NCBI GenBank assembly: GCA_004009845.1
Contig: RMBW01000021.1
Location: forward strand, 301,240-365,239
Reading direction: 5' to 3'
DNA: 64,000 bases
From: Davidsoniella eucalypti
Taxonomy: Eukaryota > Ascomycota > Sordariomycetes > Microascales > Ceratocystidaceae
Below the pieces are notes generated by a model. It ran no database searches and was not told the origin of the DNA. It saw nothing but the letters and a program-made list of their open reading frames with translations. Positions within the stretch are counted from its first letter, which is position 1. Each line of letters begins with the position of its first letter. A program made the translations under genes and the position numbers. Positions 1 to 12,648 of this stretch are shown in pieces.

Positions 1-1170
1 TTGGCTTCTTCTGAGCCTCTATCGACTTTGAGCCCTATGAACGTTGATGTCAATTGTTCACTCTCTTCTGTGAATCGATCGGCATCATCATCATGCCATC
101 TTGGGGCAGAAAATGAGACCATCTCTATAGTTACTCATGAAGGAGAAAAGGACTATTTTAAAGTCGAGTATTCAGCTTTAGAGGCGCTTGCTCTAGTCCT
201 TAACGAATTAGGGACCGGTCGGTATACATCCGATCGTATAGAACATTCTACTGATGTTCGTAGAAATTTTAATAGCCTGAGGCCTGGAACAGAGATTCGC
301 CGAGAACCCTTATCTGAGGATACCGAACCTATAATGGAAAAGAATGCCACTACAATCAAGGAAGAGACTACCCCGGCTTTGAAATTCCTCAGCAGCGAGA
401 CGGTAGAATCTACGGAAATAAACGAGCAGCTCGTTGCTAAAATTGCATGGGCAATCTTTCACACACCCTCTTCATATCTAACGAAGGAGTCCAAGGTAAG
501 CCAATCTCATACTACAGACATCATCTCCTAGTACAGTCTTCTGACCATATGAGTGTCCAGGTTTCGAGCACTTCCAGTGACACTACCAATTTTAATCTTG
601 AATTGGCTCGAGCAGGTCTGACTGCTGTAGTGTCGTCAGTGACGTCCAACTTGAATAAAGAGCAAGTTACAAACTGGAGGTTGGTGATACTGGCTTTTGT
701 ATATCAAGCTAACATGAGGAATTGCACACAGATTACTAAATCTTCTATCAAAGTCTATAGCTGGCAGCGATATTTCTTCGGAAGCTGTCTTAGTCTCGAC
801 TACAAAAGGTACTGCCTTGGCATTAGCGCCGATTATATGTGTTGCCTGGGGAGCTCTATCGTTTCTAGTTCTACAGATACTCGGTACGATATTCTTCTTA
901 ATGTTCACTATTTTGAGGACTACGAGAGCAAAAGCCCAGACTCTAAAGTGCTCGGCAGTTGCTGGGCTTGTAGCTCTAGGTCACGGAACGAGAAATGTTA
1001 TTGGCTGCCTAGACAATCTCGATACATTGAACCGCAAAGCAAAGGTTCTCAGGGTGTCATTGGATGATGGTGAGTTAGTCATGGCTTCAAACGATCTATA
1101 CAGGGCTAGTGAATCACCTGTAAGACCTAGCGATGGCCAAAAGACTAGCCTCTCTAGCACTATCAGCTAG
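1..1170 (+). CDS. DUF3176-like fungal membrane protein, 3' part (5' end outside window)
   Basis: Three exons fit: 1-495, 561-679 and 732-1170. Intron 1 is GTAAGC to CAG with a CTGAC branch site; intron 2 has CTAAC 18 nt before its acceptor. They join into 350 residues with the frame open at the left edge, so the start is missing. The first ~165 residues are polar and Ser/Thr-rich. A C-terminal hydrophobic segment (APIICVAWGALSFLVLQILG, continuing GTIFFLMFTI) is followed by a short TR-rich stretch and LKCSAVAGLVALGHG. From memory this arrangement (late transmembrane helix, then a K.S..A.L..GH block) resembles the C-terminus of DUF3176 proteins of Pezizomycotina, whose function is unknown. The Ser-rich tail runs to a TAG. 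The family call is moderate; the exon structure is more secure because it restores one reading frame across two canonical introns. Confidence 0.6.
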
Positions 1171-1882
1171 AGGCAAGGATATTTGAAGGCATAATAGAAG
1201 AATATAGTAGATATTGCCACTGGCGGCTAGATTCATACGTGCTTGTCATAGCACTTATAGCAACAATGGGAACATGGATTTACATAAACGGGTTTTGTTC
1301 TTCACTTAATATTATTCAGGGTTGTTTAGATAGAAGAAGTCATGACTGGCTGTTAAAGTCACACAAGTCACGCACTATGCAAAGTTACTCCACTCGATAG
1401 TAAAGTACAATCGTGTATTAATAATAAAATTGATAGAAAATCAAAGGCAAATAAAGAAAGAAATGGTTACCATAGAGCATCTTAAAGTCTTGAGTTGAAT
1501 GCAAAAACTGTTGTCACTCAATAGTAACTATGCCGATACTTATAGAGCTAATACGCCGACAGCTGTCAGCTAGCCGTCAAGGCATACTCGATCCACTAAA
1601 GCTCTTTATTGGCAGCTGGTAAGCTCCGTCCCGCACCAGACCCTAAAATACTAGCACTACTACTACCTGGTGCAATTTCACATGTGTAACTGAAGCTAAA
1701 GTCCGTTACTTTCGCGATCTTGATCAAGCACCGGCGATTTGCAGCCTAAAATCTGCATCCAGCTTGGGCCTTCACAACCCAATTGAATCTACAACGCTGT
1801 CTTTTATACGTTCTTTTTTCAATTGTTCATCTATACAATAATCTACAGTATCCAATTGGCCCAAATTCACGTCTTTATCGCC
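1171..1882. other. intergenic interval, DUF3176-like to OPA3-like
   Basis: No coding sequence is visible. It should hold the 3' UTR of the upstream gene and the promoter and leader of the OPA3-like gene. The last 150 bases are pyrimidine-rich. No repeat or RNA gene was recognised. Confidence 0.5.
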
Positions 1883-2642
1883 ATGGTCAACCTGCCCCTC
1901 TTCAAGCTCGGAGCTCTATTCGTCAGACACATCTCCAAGTATGGCGCCGTAAGTCATTCTCTCCCTAGGAGCCGTAGATGCTGCAGCTTGCTCAGCTATC
2001 CCTTGCATGCACTTGTAGGCTCTAAGAGACTAACCAACCATCATCTATCCGCGACAGAACCATATCAAGGCCCAGGCTCACGAACACCAGCACTTCCGTA
2101 TCTTCGCCGCTCGCTATGGCCAAGTCATCCACCAGATAAATATGCGTCTCAATGTCGCTCTATTACGCAATAACACATCCACCAAAATAGCCAAGGACAA
2201 AGCCGCCGCACCAACTGTGAAAACAAAAGAGCAAATCGAACGCGAAGCTCAGGCCTCAGCAACACCCACTCATCCACATCCGCCCACTGTCAAGGAAGTT
2301 CCCGATAGTGTGTGGCGCCGCAAGTTCAAGGCGCTGCCAGAGGCTAAAGCTGTAGATCTGTTTGCAGATGTCATCGGTGATAGTTTTATTCTCGGTGTCG
2401 CCATGGCCTTGTTGCTGTACGAGTATTGGCGCTCGTCGTCGAAGCCAGATGCAAACGAAGTGAGACACGCAAAGCTGGAGGAACTGCTTTTAGAGATCAA
2501 GGAGAAGGAAGAACGGTTGGAAGAGAAGACTGAGGCACAGATTAGACGCATCGAGGTGTTGGAAGATGCGCTGAACAAGAAATGGACGTTGCTGCCCCAT
2601 CGCGGATCATCGTCTACAGCTACGATTTCACCAAAAGCATAA
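1883..2642 (+). CDS. OPA3: OPA3-like mitochondrial protein
   Basis: Exon 1 (1883-1948) encodes MVNLPLFKLGALFVRHISKY and two more residues. Intron 1949-2057 has a CTAAC branch site. Exon 2 (2058-2642) continues NHIKAQAHEHQHFRIFAARY. The product is 216 residues. The opening PLFKLGALFVRHISKYGANHIKAQA, an F/R-rich block, a Gly-containing hydrophobic segment near residue 145 (DSFILGVAMALLLYEYWRS) and a C-terminal Glu/Lys coiled coil are the OPA3 layout. OPA3 proteins are attached to mitochondrial membranes and affect mitochondrial shape; the biochemical activity is unsettled. The acidic region 60-100 with an HPHPP tract is a lineage-specific insertion compared with animal OPA3. The start is fixed by the conserved N-terminus. 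Confidence 0.88.
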
Positions 2643-2821
2643 GATCAATCATGTGGGCTGTTATTATGGTGGCTATGATATCTCTTGTTCTTTTCTTTTC
2701 TGGCTTGTCTATACTTCTTATCGTCTGGATATGATACCCAATTCTACGCTGGCTAGTATCTTGATTTTCTTATCTCCTGGGTATACGTACACATACCTTC
2801 CATAACATAGAATGGCCTTTT

Positions 2822-2824
<3 letters not shown>

Positions 2825-2859
<35 letters not shown>
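2825..2859. repeat. (TA)n microsatellite
   Basis: An uninterrupted TA dinucleotide run of about 17 units lies 180 bases downstream of the OPA3-like stop, in probable 3' UTR or spacer. Confidence 0.95.
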
Positions 2860-2862
<3 letters not shown>

Positions 2863-3072
2863 CATGTAGATTTTCCGAACTAAATAGTAACGTTGGGCTC
2901 CAGCTAACGAAATAATATCTTCTCTCCTTGGGCATCCTGATATCCATTGAGTAGTTGCCAATGTCTAGAAATTACTTTGTCTTATTCAGCAACTATACGA
3001 TCTAGTCAAATATGCCAAGGCTGAGCGAGCCTTCTTCTTCCAAGATCAACAAACACTCTGTACTCAAGTATC

Positions 3073-3961
3073 ATGGATTCGACGTTTTGCACTTTGATCC
3101 GCAAGACCCCGCGGTGGTCAAAGGTCCCTGCTATACTCCGAAACTCTGATGTTAAATGGCGCGGTGAGTGAACGTCTAGGGGACTATAGAATCCCATAAG
3201 GATAAGGACCACAAACAGACATCCTTTCACATAGCCACTCTAACCAATAATGATAGATTTAGCCGCTAGCCCACCCATTTCTATCCCGTCTAGAACAAGT
3301 TGCTGACTCAATCTTACAGAAAAGACTCTCACATCTCATGATATCTCGTTCCCCCTTGCTGACGAAATGGCAGCTGCAATTCTGTGTGGCCCACAGGACG
3401 TAGCAGACCACGAAGCACATCTAGCTCAACGTCTTCAGCGGCTAAGTCTCGTTCATGGAGGGGAGCGTGCCTTTGCTCTGTTTACCCTTGGCGATGATAA
3501 AGGGACTACTATTCCGGGCGCAACGCAGTCCTTCATGAGATTTCAAGTCATGTCAGTTCTAGACCTATCTACGATACCACTACCATTTTAAGGCGAACTA
3601 CTTTTAACATAAGCCATATTTCAGCGCAACTGAGCACCCTGCCGTAACAATTATTCCTATGGCTAGTCTTCTCGATCTTCCAGTAGCAATCACTAGTATA
3701 CAGGAAGAATACACCGCAAGACTACTCGAGGACGACGAGCTCCCCCAGAAACCATCTCACGGTGATATTCTCGCATACTGCGCTATTGGCCCACGTCTCA
3801 GCGACCGTCATGCAAATATGCTGAGCGACCTAACTTCCAACCTCGCCGACGCCATTGTGAAACTGGCTGCGCCAAACAGCCTGGAGGCTTTGTCTGCATA
3901 TATTGGCGAAGAAGACGCGACTCGGGTAGTTGCTTTTTTCTCGCAAAATCACGCCCTCTAA
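3073..3961 (+). CDS. unrecognised fungal protein, three exons
   Basis: Best model: exons 3073-3163, 3320-3551 and 3625-3961, giving 219 residues. Intron 1 (3164-3319) uses GTGAGT and a CTGAC branch site; intron 2 (3552-3624) uses GTCAGT. Junctions read ..VKWRE/KTLTSHD.. and ..MRFQV/I/ATEHPAV... An alternative exon 1 from the ATG at 3012, ending at 3123 with a weak GTCCCT donor, also preserves frame and would give 226 residues. I prefer 3073 for its stronger donor. The N-terminus in the preferred model is basic with few acids (MDSTFCTLIRKTPRWSKVPA), which could be a mitochondrial presequence, but this is inference. The rest is soluble and Ala/Leu-rich, with no catalytic motif I recognise. No function is assigned. 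Confidence 0.6.
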
Positions 3962-6900
3962 TTCTTCTATGTGTACCAATATCTCTATGGCTAACTATAT
4001 GGTGTTACGTTTATGTATGCCTACTAAAAATACAGCATGCAGTTCACCAGCACATCATGTCGGCGCCAAGCCAAAACACACATTTTAAGCAGGGATTTGG
4101 GGTGACAAGAAGAAGAATCGTATCGCAATACTATTCACTAAAGAGGGCATCTTCACATCTAAGCCATCAAGTGAGGGGGGTCTTCCATCTCAATGTAGGC
4201 TGCTTATGGCTCTCTTTCCGTGCTTTGATAATTGGCTACATGCAGAGTACTTTTCTTTTCGTGGGATTGCGTTGTATAAAATTCAAAAGAAACAATACCC
4301 GAAAAACATAGAGAAATCTATATTTAGGTACTAGGATTATATGAAGCTACAACCTTTGTTTCTGTCTAGTAGCATTAGAAGCAGTAGCGTTCACAATGCC
4401 AAGTAGCAATTAAAGGCGCATCTCACCATTACCATTCACTCACCATAATTGTGTGTTAGCTCTTAACTCCCAACATCGTACATATTTCGAAGTCAGAAGC
4501 ATAATCCTAGGTCTGTATAATTCCTACTGGCATGTCTCCTTGTCAGCTTTGAATCGGCTTCTCTTCCTATCACTATCATTCGTGAATGTAATCATCATGT
4601 ATACTGTCGAGTATCAATTACGACAGTGACAAGTAATCTCCAATCGATGGTATCAAGCTTGGCTTTTCTTCATGTCTCCTAATTTGAGCACACTACTACT
4701 ATAATCGAATCACGTTCAATATGACAGCTTTTACTGGTCACTTCATTTAATATGCTCAATCAAACCGTAATGCCAGCTACGAACCAAGCCCTGAAGGAGG
4801 GCTGTCAAATATATGATGATTAAGCCTAGAGAAGAAAATCTCGACGCCGATCATGGGTACCGAATAACTACGGATGTTTCTAGTCTCTAGCAAGATATGT
4901 AATCCAGTCGTATCTAACGATTTAGTTCCCAAGATCGCATGGAAGAAAACTGCAGTGTGACTCTGCAAAGGCCAGACAGCGAGCCACATTGGTACATACA
5001 TATCATACCGCTAGTTCTACATATCCGAAATGAAGAGACTCACTCATGGTACCAGAGCTATATTAAATTTTAGTTTCCACAAGTAGAAATCTTCAATGCA
5101 ACACCAAATGTCACAACAGATCACACAGCCGTTACTAAATCAGAAATATAGTCTTACCATGCGAACGCAACATCAGAGAGAACTATCTTGAAGTTTTCTC
5201 ACTTTGCCTCTCGATATCACCATCGATATGTAAGATTATCAACAGCTTCCTTTCTACTATAGGTGAAATGGCTTGTATTTCTGTGATGTGATGAAAAAAA
5301 TGAAAGTATATCCTGGGTCGTAGCTTATGCCTCTTTCCAGTAATTCAGTAGTGTCATTGACTATCTGTACATGCAGTTTTTTATTTGCATTTTAGCCCCA
5401 AGCGCTGGTTATTATTAACAGGTTAGCTGTTCATCGAGCTTATCTATCTTGCTTACAGCTTACTAGTATGATGATGACATGATGGTGAGAGCTAATATCA
5501 AGAAAAGGATTTGCATCACCCCGTCATCTGTTCATGAACGTTGCAGGGAATTAAGCGCCCATATGCTCCTTTGGGAATATCCATCCCCAGAAATCACGTC
5601 TACTTTGTACCCAATACTCCCATTTTGAGAAAGACTAGCATACGAAAGCTCGCATGACGAATGACAGTAGGTATTTTGTATGGTTTGTCTCTTCGCTGTT
5701 CGTTTTTCTTATCTAGGTATTCATCAGCTGATCTTCATGTAGCTTGGTTTATCACAGGGAGAATGCTCTCCGGATAGATGGGTGGATTTGATGTGACCAC
5801 AGCATATAGAGCTATACAGATATACAGATATACAGATATAGATAGGCATGTACATATAGATATTTGTAGATTCATATATCAATAGTTGAACCAGTAGAAC
5901 AGGATACTGGAGACAGACAATAACACAGTCGACTATACAGATACATCTTCCACCGAGTATATCAGTACACTTCAACCTCTATAGTGACGCCCTCAGATCC
6001 AGCTACCGATATAAATATGATTTTATATCCCCAATTGCAAGTCTCTTTGTCTTTCCCAGCCGAATATGCAGTCATAAAATGTTAAATTCGGAGCCGGGCC
6101 TTGATATCCAATCATGGCGCCGTGTTTACCGCCGGCAACAAGAAAAAAGTACCCTTGCTCGTCTTTTTTTTCTAGGCAAGATTTGGCGCTGCCAAGCAAA
6201 TTAACAAGGCCAGCAAAGAGAGAATAATTTCTTGTCCAAGAAAAAACATTTCGTTATATTACCAACAGGAACGCTTCTTGGCTTCTTAATCTGTAATCAC
6301 AAAATTATACTACCAATCAACAATCGACGTATATAATGAGGAGTAACATTCGGCAAGATCGTTCCGGGATTCAACAGTTCAGGAATTGAATGTGATATTT
6401 TTTCTCTGATGAATTGTGATTTTATCGGTGAGTGATTGTGATGGAGCGAGGAACCCTTGACTTGAATAAAGACTATCAAGGTGCTAGATTTGTGGGTGGA
6501 CAGATAATTATGTTTTCAAGAATTATGGCAATGCTCAATTCAAAATGTTACGCTCCCCTTAGATATTATAGAAGGAAAGAAACTAGTTCAATGGTTTCAT
6601 TACTAACAATGGTTTGCTGAAAGGCTTGTATACTCGTATGTTAGGGTTAATGCTTTCATAGGATTACATAAACATATAACCCAGAAACTAGCTTGACAGG
6701 TCCTCTACCAAGGATATCAGGTAAACACAAAACATACCCCCGTGTCAACGTTTCGGCTAAACTCAGTCTGACAGCATAGAGCCGAAAAAAGACAAAGAGA
6801 AATAGGAAAAAGAGCATAAGACGTCTCAGGAATGGTGATCTTACTCGACTTGGGAAAATCGGCTAGGCATTGTATCAGTCCCCTCTTTTACAGCAACACA

Positions 6901-9839
6901 GACACCCTATGGTCTAGACCGTTTCTATCTGAATTCTATGTCATTGCTTTAGATGTAGAATTCGGGAGGCTCGATTCTAGTTCGATGCGGCGGAAAAAGA
7001 GAGCTTGGAAAATCGAATGATAGCGGCCTCTGACGTCATATCGAGATCTTAAAATGGCCCGATATAATTTTTATTTACTTTACAAACAAGCATTATATCC
7101 ATGAAGTCTCAGCTTTGGCGTGAGAAAAGATTCGTGATCTTTAAGTTACTGATGTCTCTGTATCATTTTGTTTCAAGGAAGATACACTGGATGAGATAAA
7201 CTTTCATCCGTTTCTTGTGTGCTTCTTTGCTCTATTTGCTTGCTACCATCGAACAACATTGTCTTCTTCCATGAGCGAGTTGTCTGAGCTCAGAACTTAT
7301 CAACACTTTAGCAAACATGTGCATCTGATAGCTGGTGTTTACATGTTAGAGGCTAAGCGCAACGTATACATGCAAAAGAAAAGTGTGATGAACGACTACT
7401 GCATATGGCTATGAAGTACGTACATTAAGCCTTGTAGCTTGTACTATAAAGCTCATATATGTTTAACAACACCATAATATTCAATCTGACGTTTCCTACA
7501 AAAGCAATAATATATGTAGTGGCCTTGATTTTTAAGGCGTGAGGCTTACCTTGGCTTAACCTATAACAGCCTGGTTTTTCTTCTTTTGGTTTGTGTTATT
7601 CTTTTTTTTTTCTGCACTTTTCTCGTGTTGCCTCCGTAGCAGAATAAAGTTTACAACCTTCTTCTTTTATTTCCTGGTAGCGTTTCTTATATAGGCCTAA
7701 GCGTGTGCTTCTCCTAGGCCTGAAAAAAAAACAAAGCCTGTACCAAATTTTGAGATAATTGGCTTTTTGAATATTGATACTGGAGATAAGCACGGAAGAA
7801 GAAAAAAAACCATATCTCTCGATTAACTTTCGCTTTTGTGGCATGCCCTAGAAAACGGAGATATAGGTCATAATATGATAGATAGTAGTACCTATGTAGT
7901 AATGCATAATGATGCTACGGAAAGACTCATCCGAAGAGTCTACGCATCACCTACATTTACGACTATCGATACTTGAAATACGGAGATACTCGCTTATATG
8001 CTTGTGAATAGACAATATCTTATGATTCGAGCATCGGCCAGTAAGAAGATACCCACTGACAGGATATCCGATGATCCGAACTAGCTGTAGCTGCGGCCAC
8101 CTTTGTTACTGAGAGAGGGCTATGCTATTCCTCGGCCTTTTCGAAACACATTATTGACCACTATATAGGCTTCTGCGGCTGCAAGCATTGGTAACTTGCT
8201 AACTCGTGACACGTTGTTTTGCGGTACTAATTATAAGCAATGCAAAGCTGCAAAAAGAAAGAAAGAACTGCTGATGTCTAGATGTAATCACGCCGTTCGC
8301 CAAGCCGAGGAGATAGACAGAGATCAGATCGATTTGGCATACAATATTTAGCAGTGTTGCAGAGAGAGCAAGGCTGGCTGTTACTTTGTTTTATACTATA
8401 TTGAGTTCCTTTCATTTTTAGCCACATTGTTATATCTTTTCTTGGCTTGAACCTGTCGGAGCTTTTGTGCTATCTAGCTCCAGTAAAGCTACTGCACAGA
8501 AAGACAACGTACCACTGTATACCTTCATGGTTTGTTTCCTGCTGCTTAGAACTGAATCTACATATCCACTAATGAAGCCTGCATGTATAGTACGAAAGAC
8601 CTGAAAACACGCATGGAAAAAAAGAATGGAACGGATGTTACTTGAGCCGAAGTTCGGTAAAGAACAGAAAGAAAATAAGCAAACAAATCGAACTATTAAT
8701 TCTAAGTAATAATTGATCAAAATAGGGTGTGTAAGTGACAGGACAAGGGGTCATCCTGGGTTGACCATTTTATTGGCTTTTTTTTTTTAACTCAGACTCC
8801 AAGTATCGATACTTGCTCCTGTAGCTAAGTCTCTATATAGTACAAAGTCTCATATACAAATCCATGATAGACAAAGATACAGTTAAGGCGGCACGATCGC
8901 GATACAGGGTACTATACTACAATAATAGCTGAGAAGCCTGTGATTGGCTGGTGTGTAAGCGCCCACAATGGGGCAGGCGACCACAGCAGACGGGCCATAT
9001 CACATATTAGTACAACTATAGCAGGGAAACGATAGCGAGAAAAATAAAATGAAAATGAAGGAAGGTAAAATCAAGGCTAGTCATTAAACTGAATGTCGTC
9101 TTGGGTAACTGATATCTGGCTACTGTCTAAGCTAAGCCTGAGACTCAAGCTGTAGTTACCATGGGCTTCTTTCTTTAGCGGTTGACGATCATACAGAAGA
9201 CACCCAATTCCGAGTGCTCGAATGGCGTTTCGGTCAACAGCTGTTCCTGATATTTTCACGTGAGTCGGATGACAGGAGAGGCTCGAGTTCACGAATTGAC
9301 AGACCGGACTAGACTTTTCCAGTCCACTTCTGACTTTATCTCTTGGCCAAGACAATGAAAAAATAGAAGATAGAAGACAAATACGTAGAGCTGGCCCAAC
9401 CCTAGAACCCTGAAAATGTGCCTTCCTTACATGTACAAATGCACATTCCGACCCTTGCTTGCAGATACTACTCAGCATGTAGCAATTGCCCACTTCTGAT
9501 GTACTGTATTCCTTCCGCATTGATTTATCTGCAAGCGCCTGTGATGCAGCGAACCTGGCAAGAACCCTCCTTTGCAGAATGCTATTTCTCGCAGAGCATG
9601 CTAGAGTCCAATCACAGCTCAGCACCGGGACAGGCTGTTAGCTTCAATGGGAATTGCATCCTCCATTTGAGTGCAACTGGCTGGTCTTTTGCTGTTGTCT
9701 TGCCAAACTGGGCCGGTGATTGAGCCCGTCGTAGTAACTTCTCAACTTGCATGGAGAAGAAAGAAAGAGGCCGTTTTTGCCTGTGCCGTTGTTTATTATC
9801 GGCGGCGCCCCATATCAGTTCTTGTAGAAAACGTGACCC
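3962..9839. other. gene-free interval of about 5.9 kb
   Basis: Only short, compositionally random open frames occur; the longest, 182 codons on the minus strand at 9077-9625, is about what chance gives here. A short tandem repeat of an 8-mer (TATACAGA, three units) lies at 5813-5836. No tRNA, transposase or conserved domain was seen. Many stop codons in all frames and an AT-rich composition suggest non-coding or heavily decayed DNA. Confidence 0.5.
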
Positions 9840-11850
9840 TTTTTCTTTTCTTTCTTTTCCTATTTTCTTCATCGCCAGTTTTGCCTCTTTTTCTCTTGTA
9901 CATATTCTTTAGTTTGTCTTTGAAATCGCCTTTCAGATCGTGATGTTTTGCTCTTCTTGACACAGCGCTCAGATTAATTTTTTATCATCTTTTCCTACTC
10001 TCTACTAGACTTTGCTTGAAAGCCCCCCTTGTCGAGCCCCAAACGTCCTTGCTACGTCTTCAAACCCACTCTGTCGCCGATTTTTGCAGTAGTTCTAGAC
10101 CCTCTACCACTACTAAGCCCTTCTAAGAAGCTTTTCAAGCAAAGCTTTGGGCCTGCTCTTGTTCTCTTTGCGGCTAGAAAGCTAACTTCAGTACTCCTGT
10201 GTCTAAGGCGTATGATCGTCATATAAAGCATTAGCGACTTCTAGCACTGAATAAAGCTCTGACACAGCAGCCAACACCATTGCTTGTTTTTCCTACTACC
10301 CACGAGAAAGTGGCTCGACTCTTGAGACGAAGGACAGGGCAAGAAAAAAGCTTAAGCTGGCACATTGCACACAAAAAGTTAGCATTTCAGCAAATTGTAA
10401 GAACATCGTGTTCGCTGAACTCAGTCTTGAGCATTAAGAGAAATTGCTTGCTGCTTCGCTGCAACTGGCCTATCGGCTGTCACATGAAATCACCAGCTGA
10501 GTGACACCAGACATACATAAGTCACTAGAAAACTATCGTGACCGAGAAAATACCAGCGAATGTATGTAGCCTGTGGCTATATTCTTCGTTCACCGAGAAC
10601 CGCGCTGCAGAAGCTCATCGTGATCATCGTGCGGACATCATATCTTGGCCGTACATCGTGGCTACATCGTATCATTTTGTCCCCATATCAACACGGATAG
10701 CACTTGGAAATCGTCTTTACCAGTCTCCTGATCGACCTGTGTCTATTGAATATCCTGCTTGGAGCTCGCCGATATCACCTATTCGGCTTGTCCTCTGGCC
10801 ATCAACTCGACCCCTCAAACACTACTCCAAACTTACACACCCTGCTTCTGTCCTCTTTGGCCGTCAAATACACCCTCTAGTTGGCCCGCGGTCTAGACCT
10901 TTGCCTCTGCTCTCACTATTTCTCTAGAGCTTTCAACCTGCTTTTTGCCGTGGCGTTTCCGTGAGCCGCAACTTGTTACTGACAATTACTCTGTTTTTGT
11001 CCTGCTCTCTCCTCTGTTTGGAACATACCCCTCCACCCCTCCACTTCTTGAATCAGATTCTGTAGAGCGTCAGGGCACCGGAAGACTTTTCTCAGCAGCT
11101 TTTATCGTTTGTCTGTGGGCAATGTCAGTTATCTAGGCCCGCGCTTCTTCGTTCTACCTGATCAGCTCTACTGCTCTTTGTTTTACTACCCCCGTGTTTC
11201 TTTCGATTTCTCAGACCCTTGCCCATTATCGTTGTTCTTCCGGGACACCCTGGCTCTGGACTTAAGCGCAACCAACACTATACTACTAGGCTTGCCTTTA
11301 GGTTGACGTCCCGTCTTGCTGTTACAGTCTCACACCTATACCTTAAACACACTACCAACTCGGTTGGTAGGCCGTTTTGTTGGTACAGACATCTCTTGGC
11401 TGTTTCTTCTATCAAAACTTGATATAGATAGACCTTGCCGACCCTTTCTTCGTTTCCCTCTTGTTTTTTCTTCTCTTTTTCTCTTTACCCTTTTTTCGTT
11501 TTTTTTTTTTTTTAAACTTCCATTCGTGATCTCCAACAGCTAGTCTGTTGAGGATACCTATTTATTCCTTTCTTTTTATTTTATTTTTCCTTTCTTCACT
11601 GGTTCGGTCGAGTCTGGTTTACTCTCCTGTCCATTATTCACCTTCGCTTCTTCATCTCGCCATTTTCTAACTTACCTAGGATAACAGAGAATCAGAGCTC
11701 GACATCTCTCACTCACCTTCAGTTGCTTCTGTTCTCTTCCTAATTTCTTATTTTGTATTCTTCTTTTTAATTCTTTTATTATTTTTGTTCTTTTCGGGTC
11801 TTTTTTTTCTTTTTCTTTTTTTCTTAGTTGGAGCTTCAGACGATTTAATA
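9840..11850 (+). promoter_or_regulatory. long pyrimidine-rich tract upstream of the DUF7727-like gene
   Basis: The plus strand is strongly C/T-biased over about 2 kb, with the densest runs at 11440-11640 and 11750-11830. CT-rich leaders directly upstream of start codons are common in filamentous ascomycetes. The next gene on this strand starts at 12080, so this is best read as its promoter and long 5' leader, possibly with a leader intron. Open frames in it are by-products of few purine-rich stop codons. Confidence 0.4.
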
Positions 11851-12079
11851 TTCGAGTAACAAAATACGATATAAAAAACAAGACATATAACATCTCGAAT
11901 ATCTACGACGAGTTCAAAATTTGCTTAACGACGACTCTTATCAGAAAATCAACTATTCCGACGACCTTAAAAATAAATTACGAACCACGACGATCGATGA
12001 CCATTTCTATCTAAAAAAGAACAAACAACAAAAAAGACACATTTCCTATCCATCTTGATATCAACTTCACATTATAATA

Positions 12080-12648
12080 ATGGGCCGTCTTATCAAGAAC
12101 CACTGGGCTCGTCTGATTGTCCTAACCGCCTCAGCCTGTACGTCTTGCCTACTAATCGAATCACGAGTTATACTCCCGACAGCAATAAAACTAACACTCA
12201 CATTTTAGACCAAACTGTTGCTGGTATCCATGGTCTTTTCTGGCCCAAGATATTTTTTGACTTTCTCACCAAGTCACTCGATGGAGCTGTGAAGCCCATA
12301 CCAATCCTCCAAGTCGTGAATATCATATTAGGCACATTCATGTTTGCTTTAGAATGGCCATTACCTCTTCTTGCCGGGTCTGGCATTCATAGAAGCATCG
12401 AATTCCGTCTAGCGTTCCTACCATTGGTGACATTAGCCGCCGTGCTCATCTACGCAGGAACAAATTCGGCTCTGTATTATATTGTGGGCATGATTGCCTA
12501 CTTCTGGGCGTTTAGTGAAGGCGAGGTAGGCTTTTCCTTGTTATTTCTAATTACTCTCTATGTCAACTAGTACTAACTTTCCCTCCAGATTATCTGCGCG
12601 AAGCCATGGACTTTGCCCAAACGAGGCGGAACTGGAGTTCGTGTGTGA
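12080..12648 (+). CDS. DUF7727-like four-helix membrane protein
   Basis: Exons 12080-12137, 12209-12525 and 12589-12648 give 144 residues. Intron 1 has CTAAC before TTTTAG; intron 2 has TACTAAC before CTCCAG. The N-terminus MGRLIKNHWARLIVLTASAY, the block FWPKIFFDFLTKSLDGAVKP, the motif EWPLPLLAGSGIHRSIEFRL and the end EIICAKPWTLPKRG match, from memory, a small membrane protein conserved across Pezizomycotina (DUF7727). Four hydrophobic segments are visible: about 10-30, 50-68, 88-105 and 108-125. The function of the family is unknown. The third exon encodes only 19 residues, but its PWTLPKRG motif makes the join convincing. Confidence 0.85.

Noticed and set aside
5813..5840. Short tandem repeat considered as CRISPR-like or minisatellite
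   Set aside because: Only three 8-base units with no spacers; a simple microsatellite.
9077..9625. 182-codon minus-strand open frame
   Set aside because: No family resemblance, no splice-linked neighbours, and one ORF of this length is about what chance gives in 64 kb at this base composition.
10538..10927. 129-codon frame in pyrimidine-rich DNA
   Set aside because: Starts with GTG, and long frames are expected where stop codons are depleted by C/T bias.
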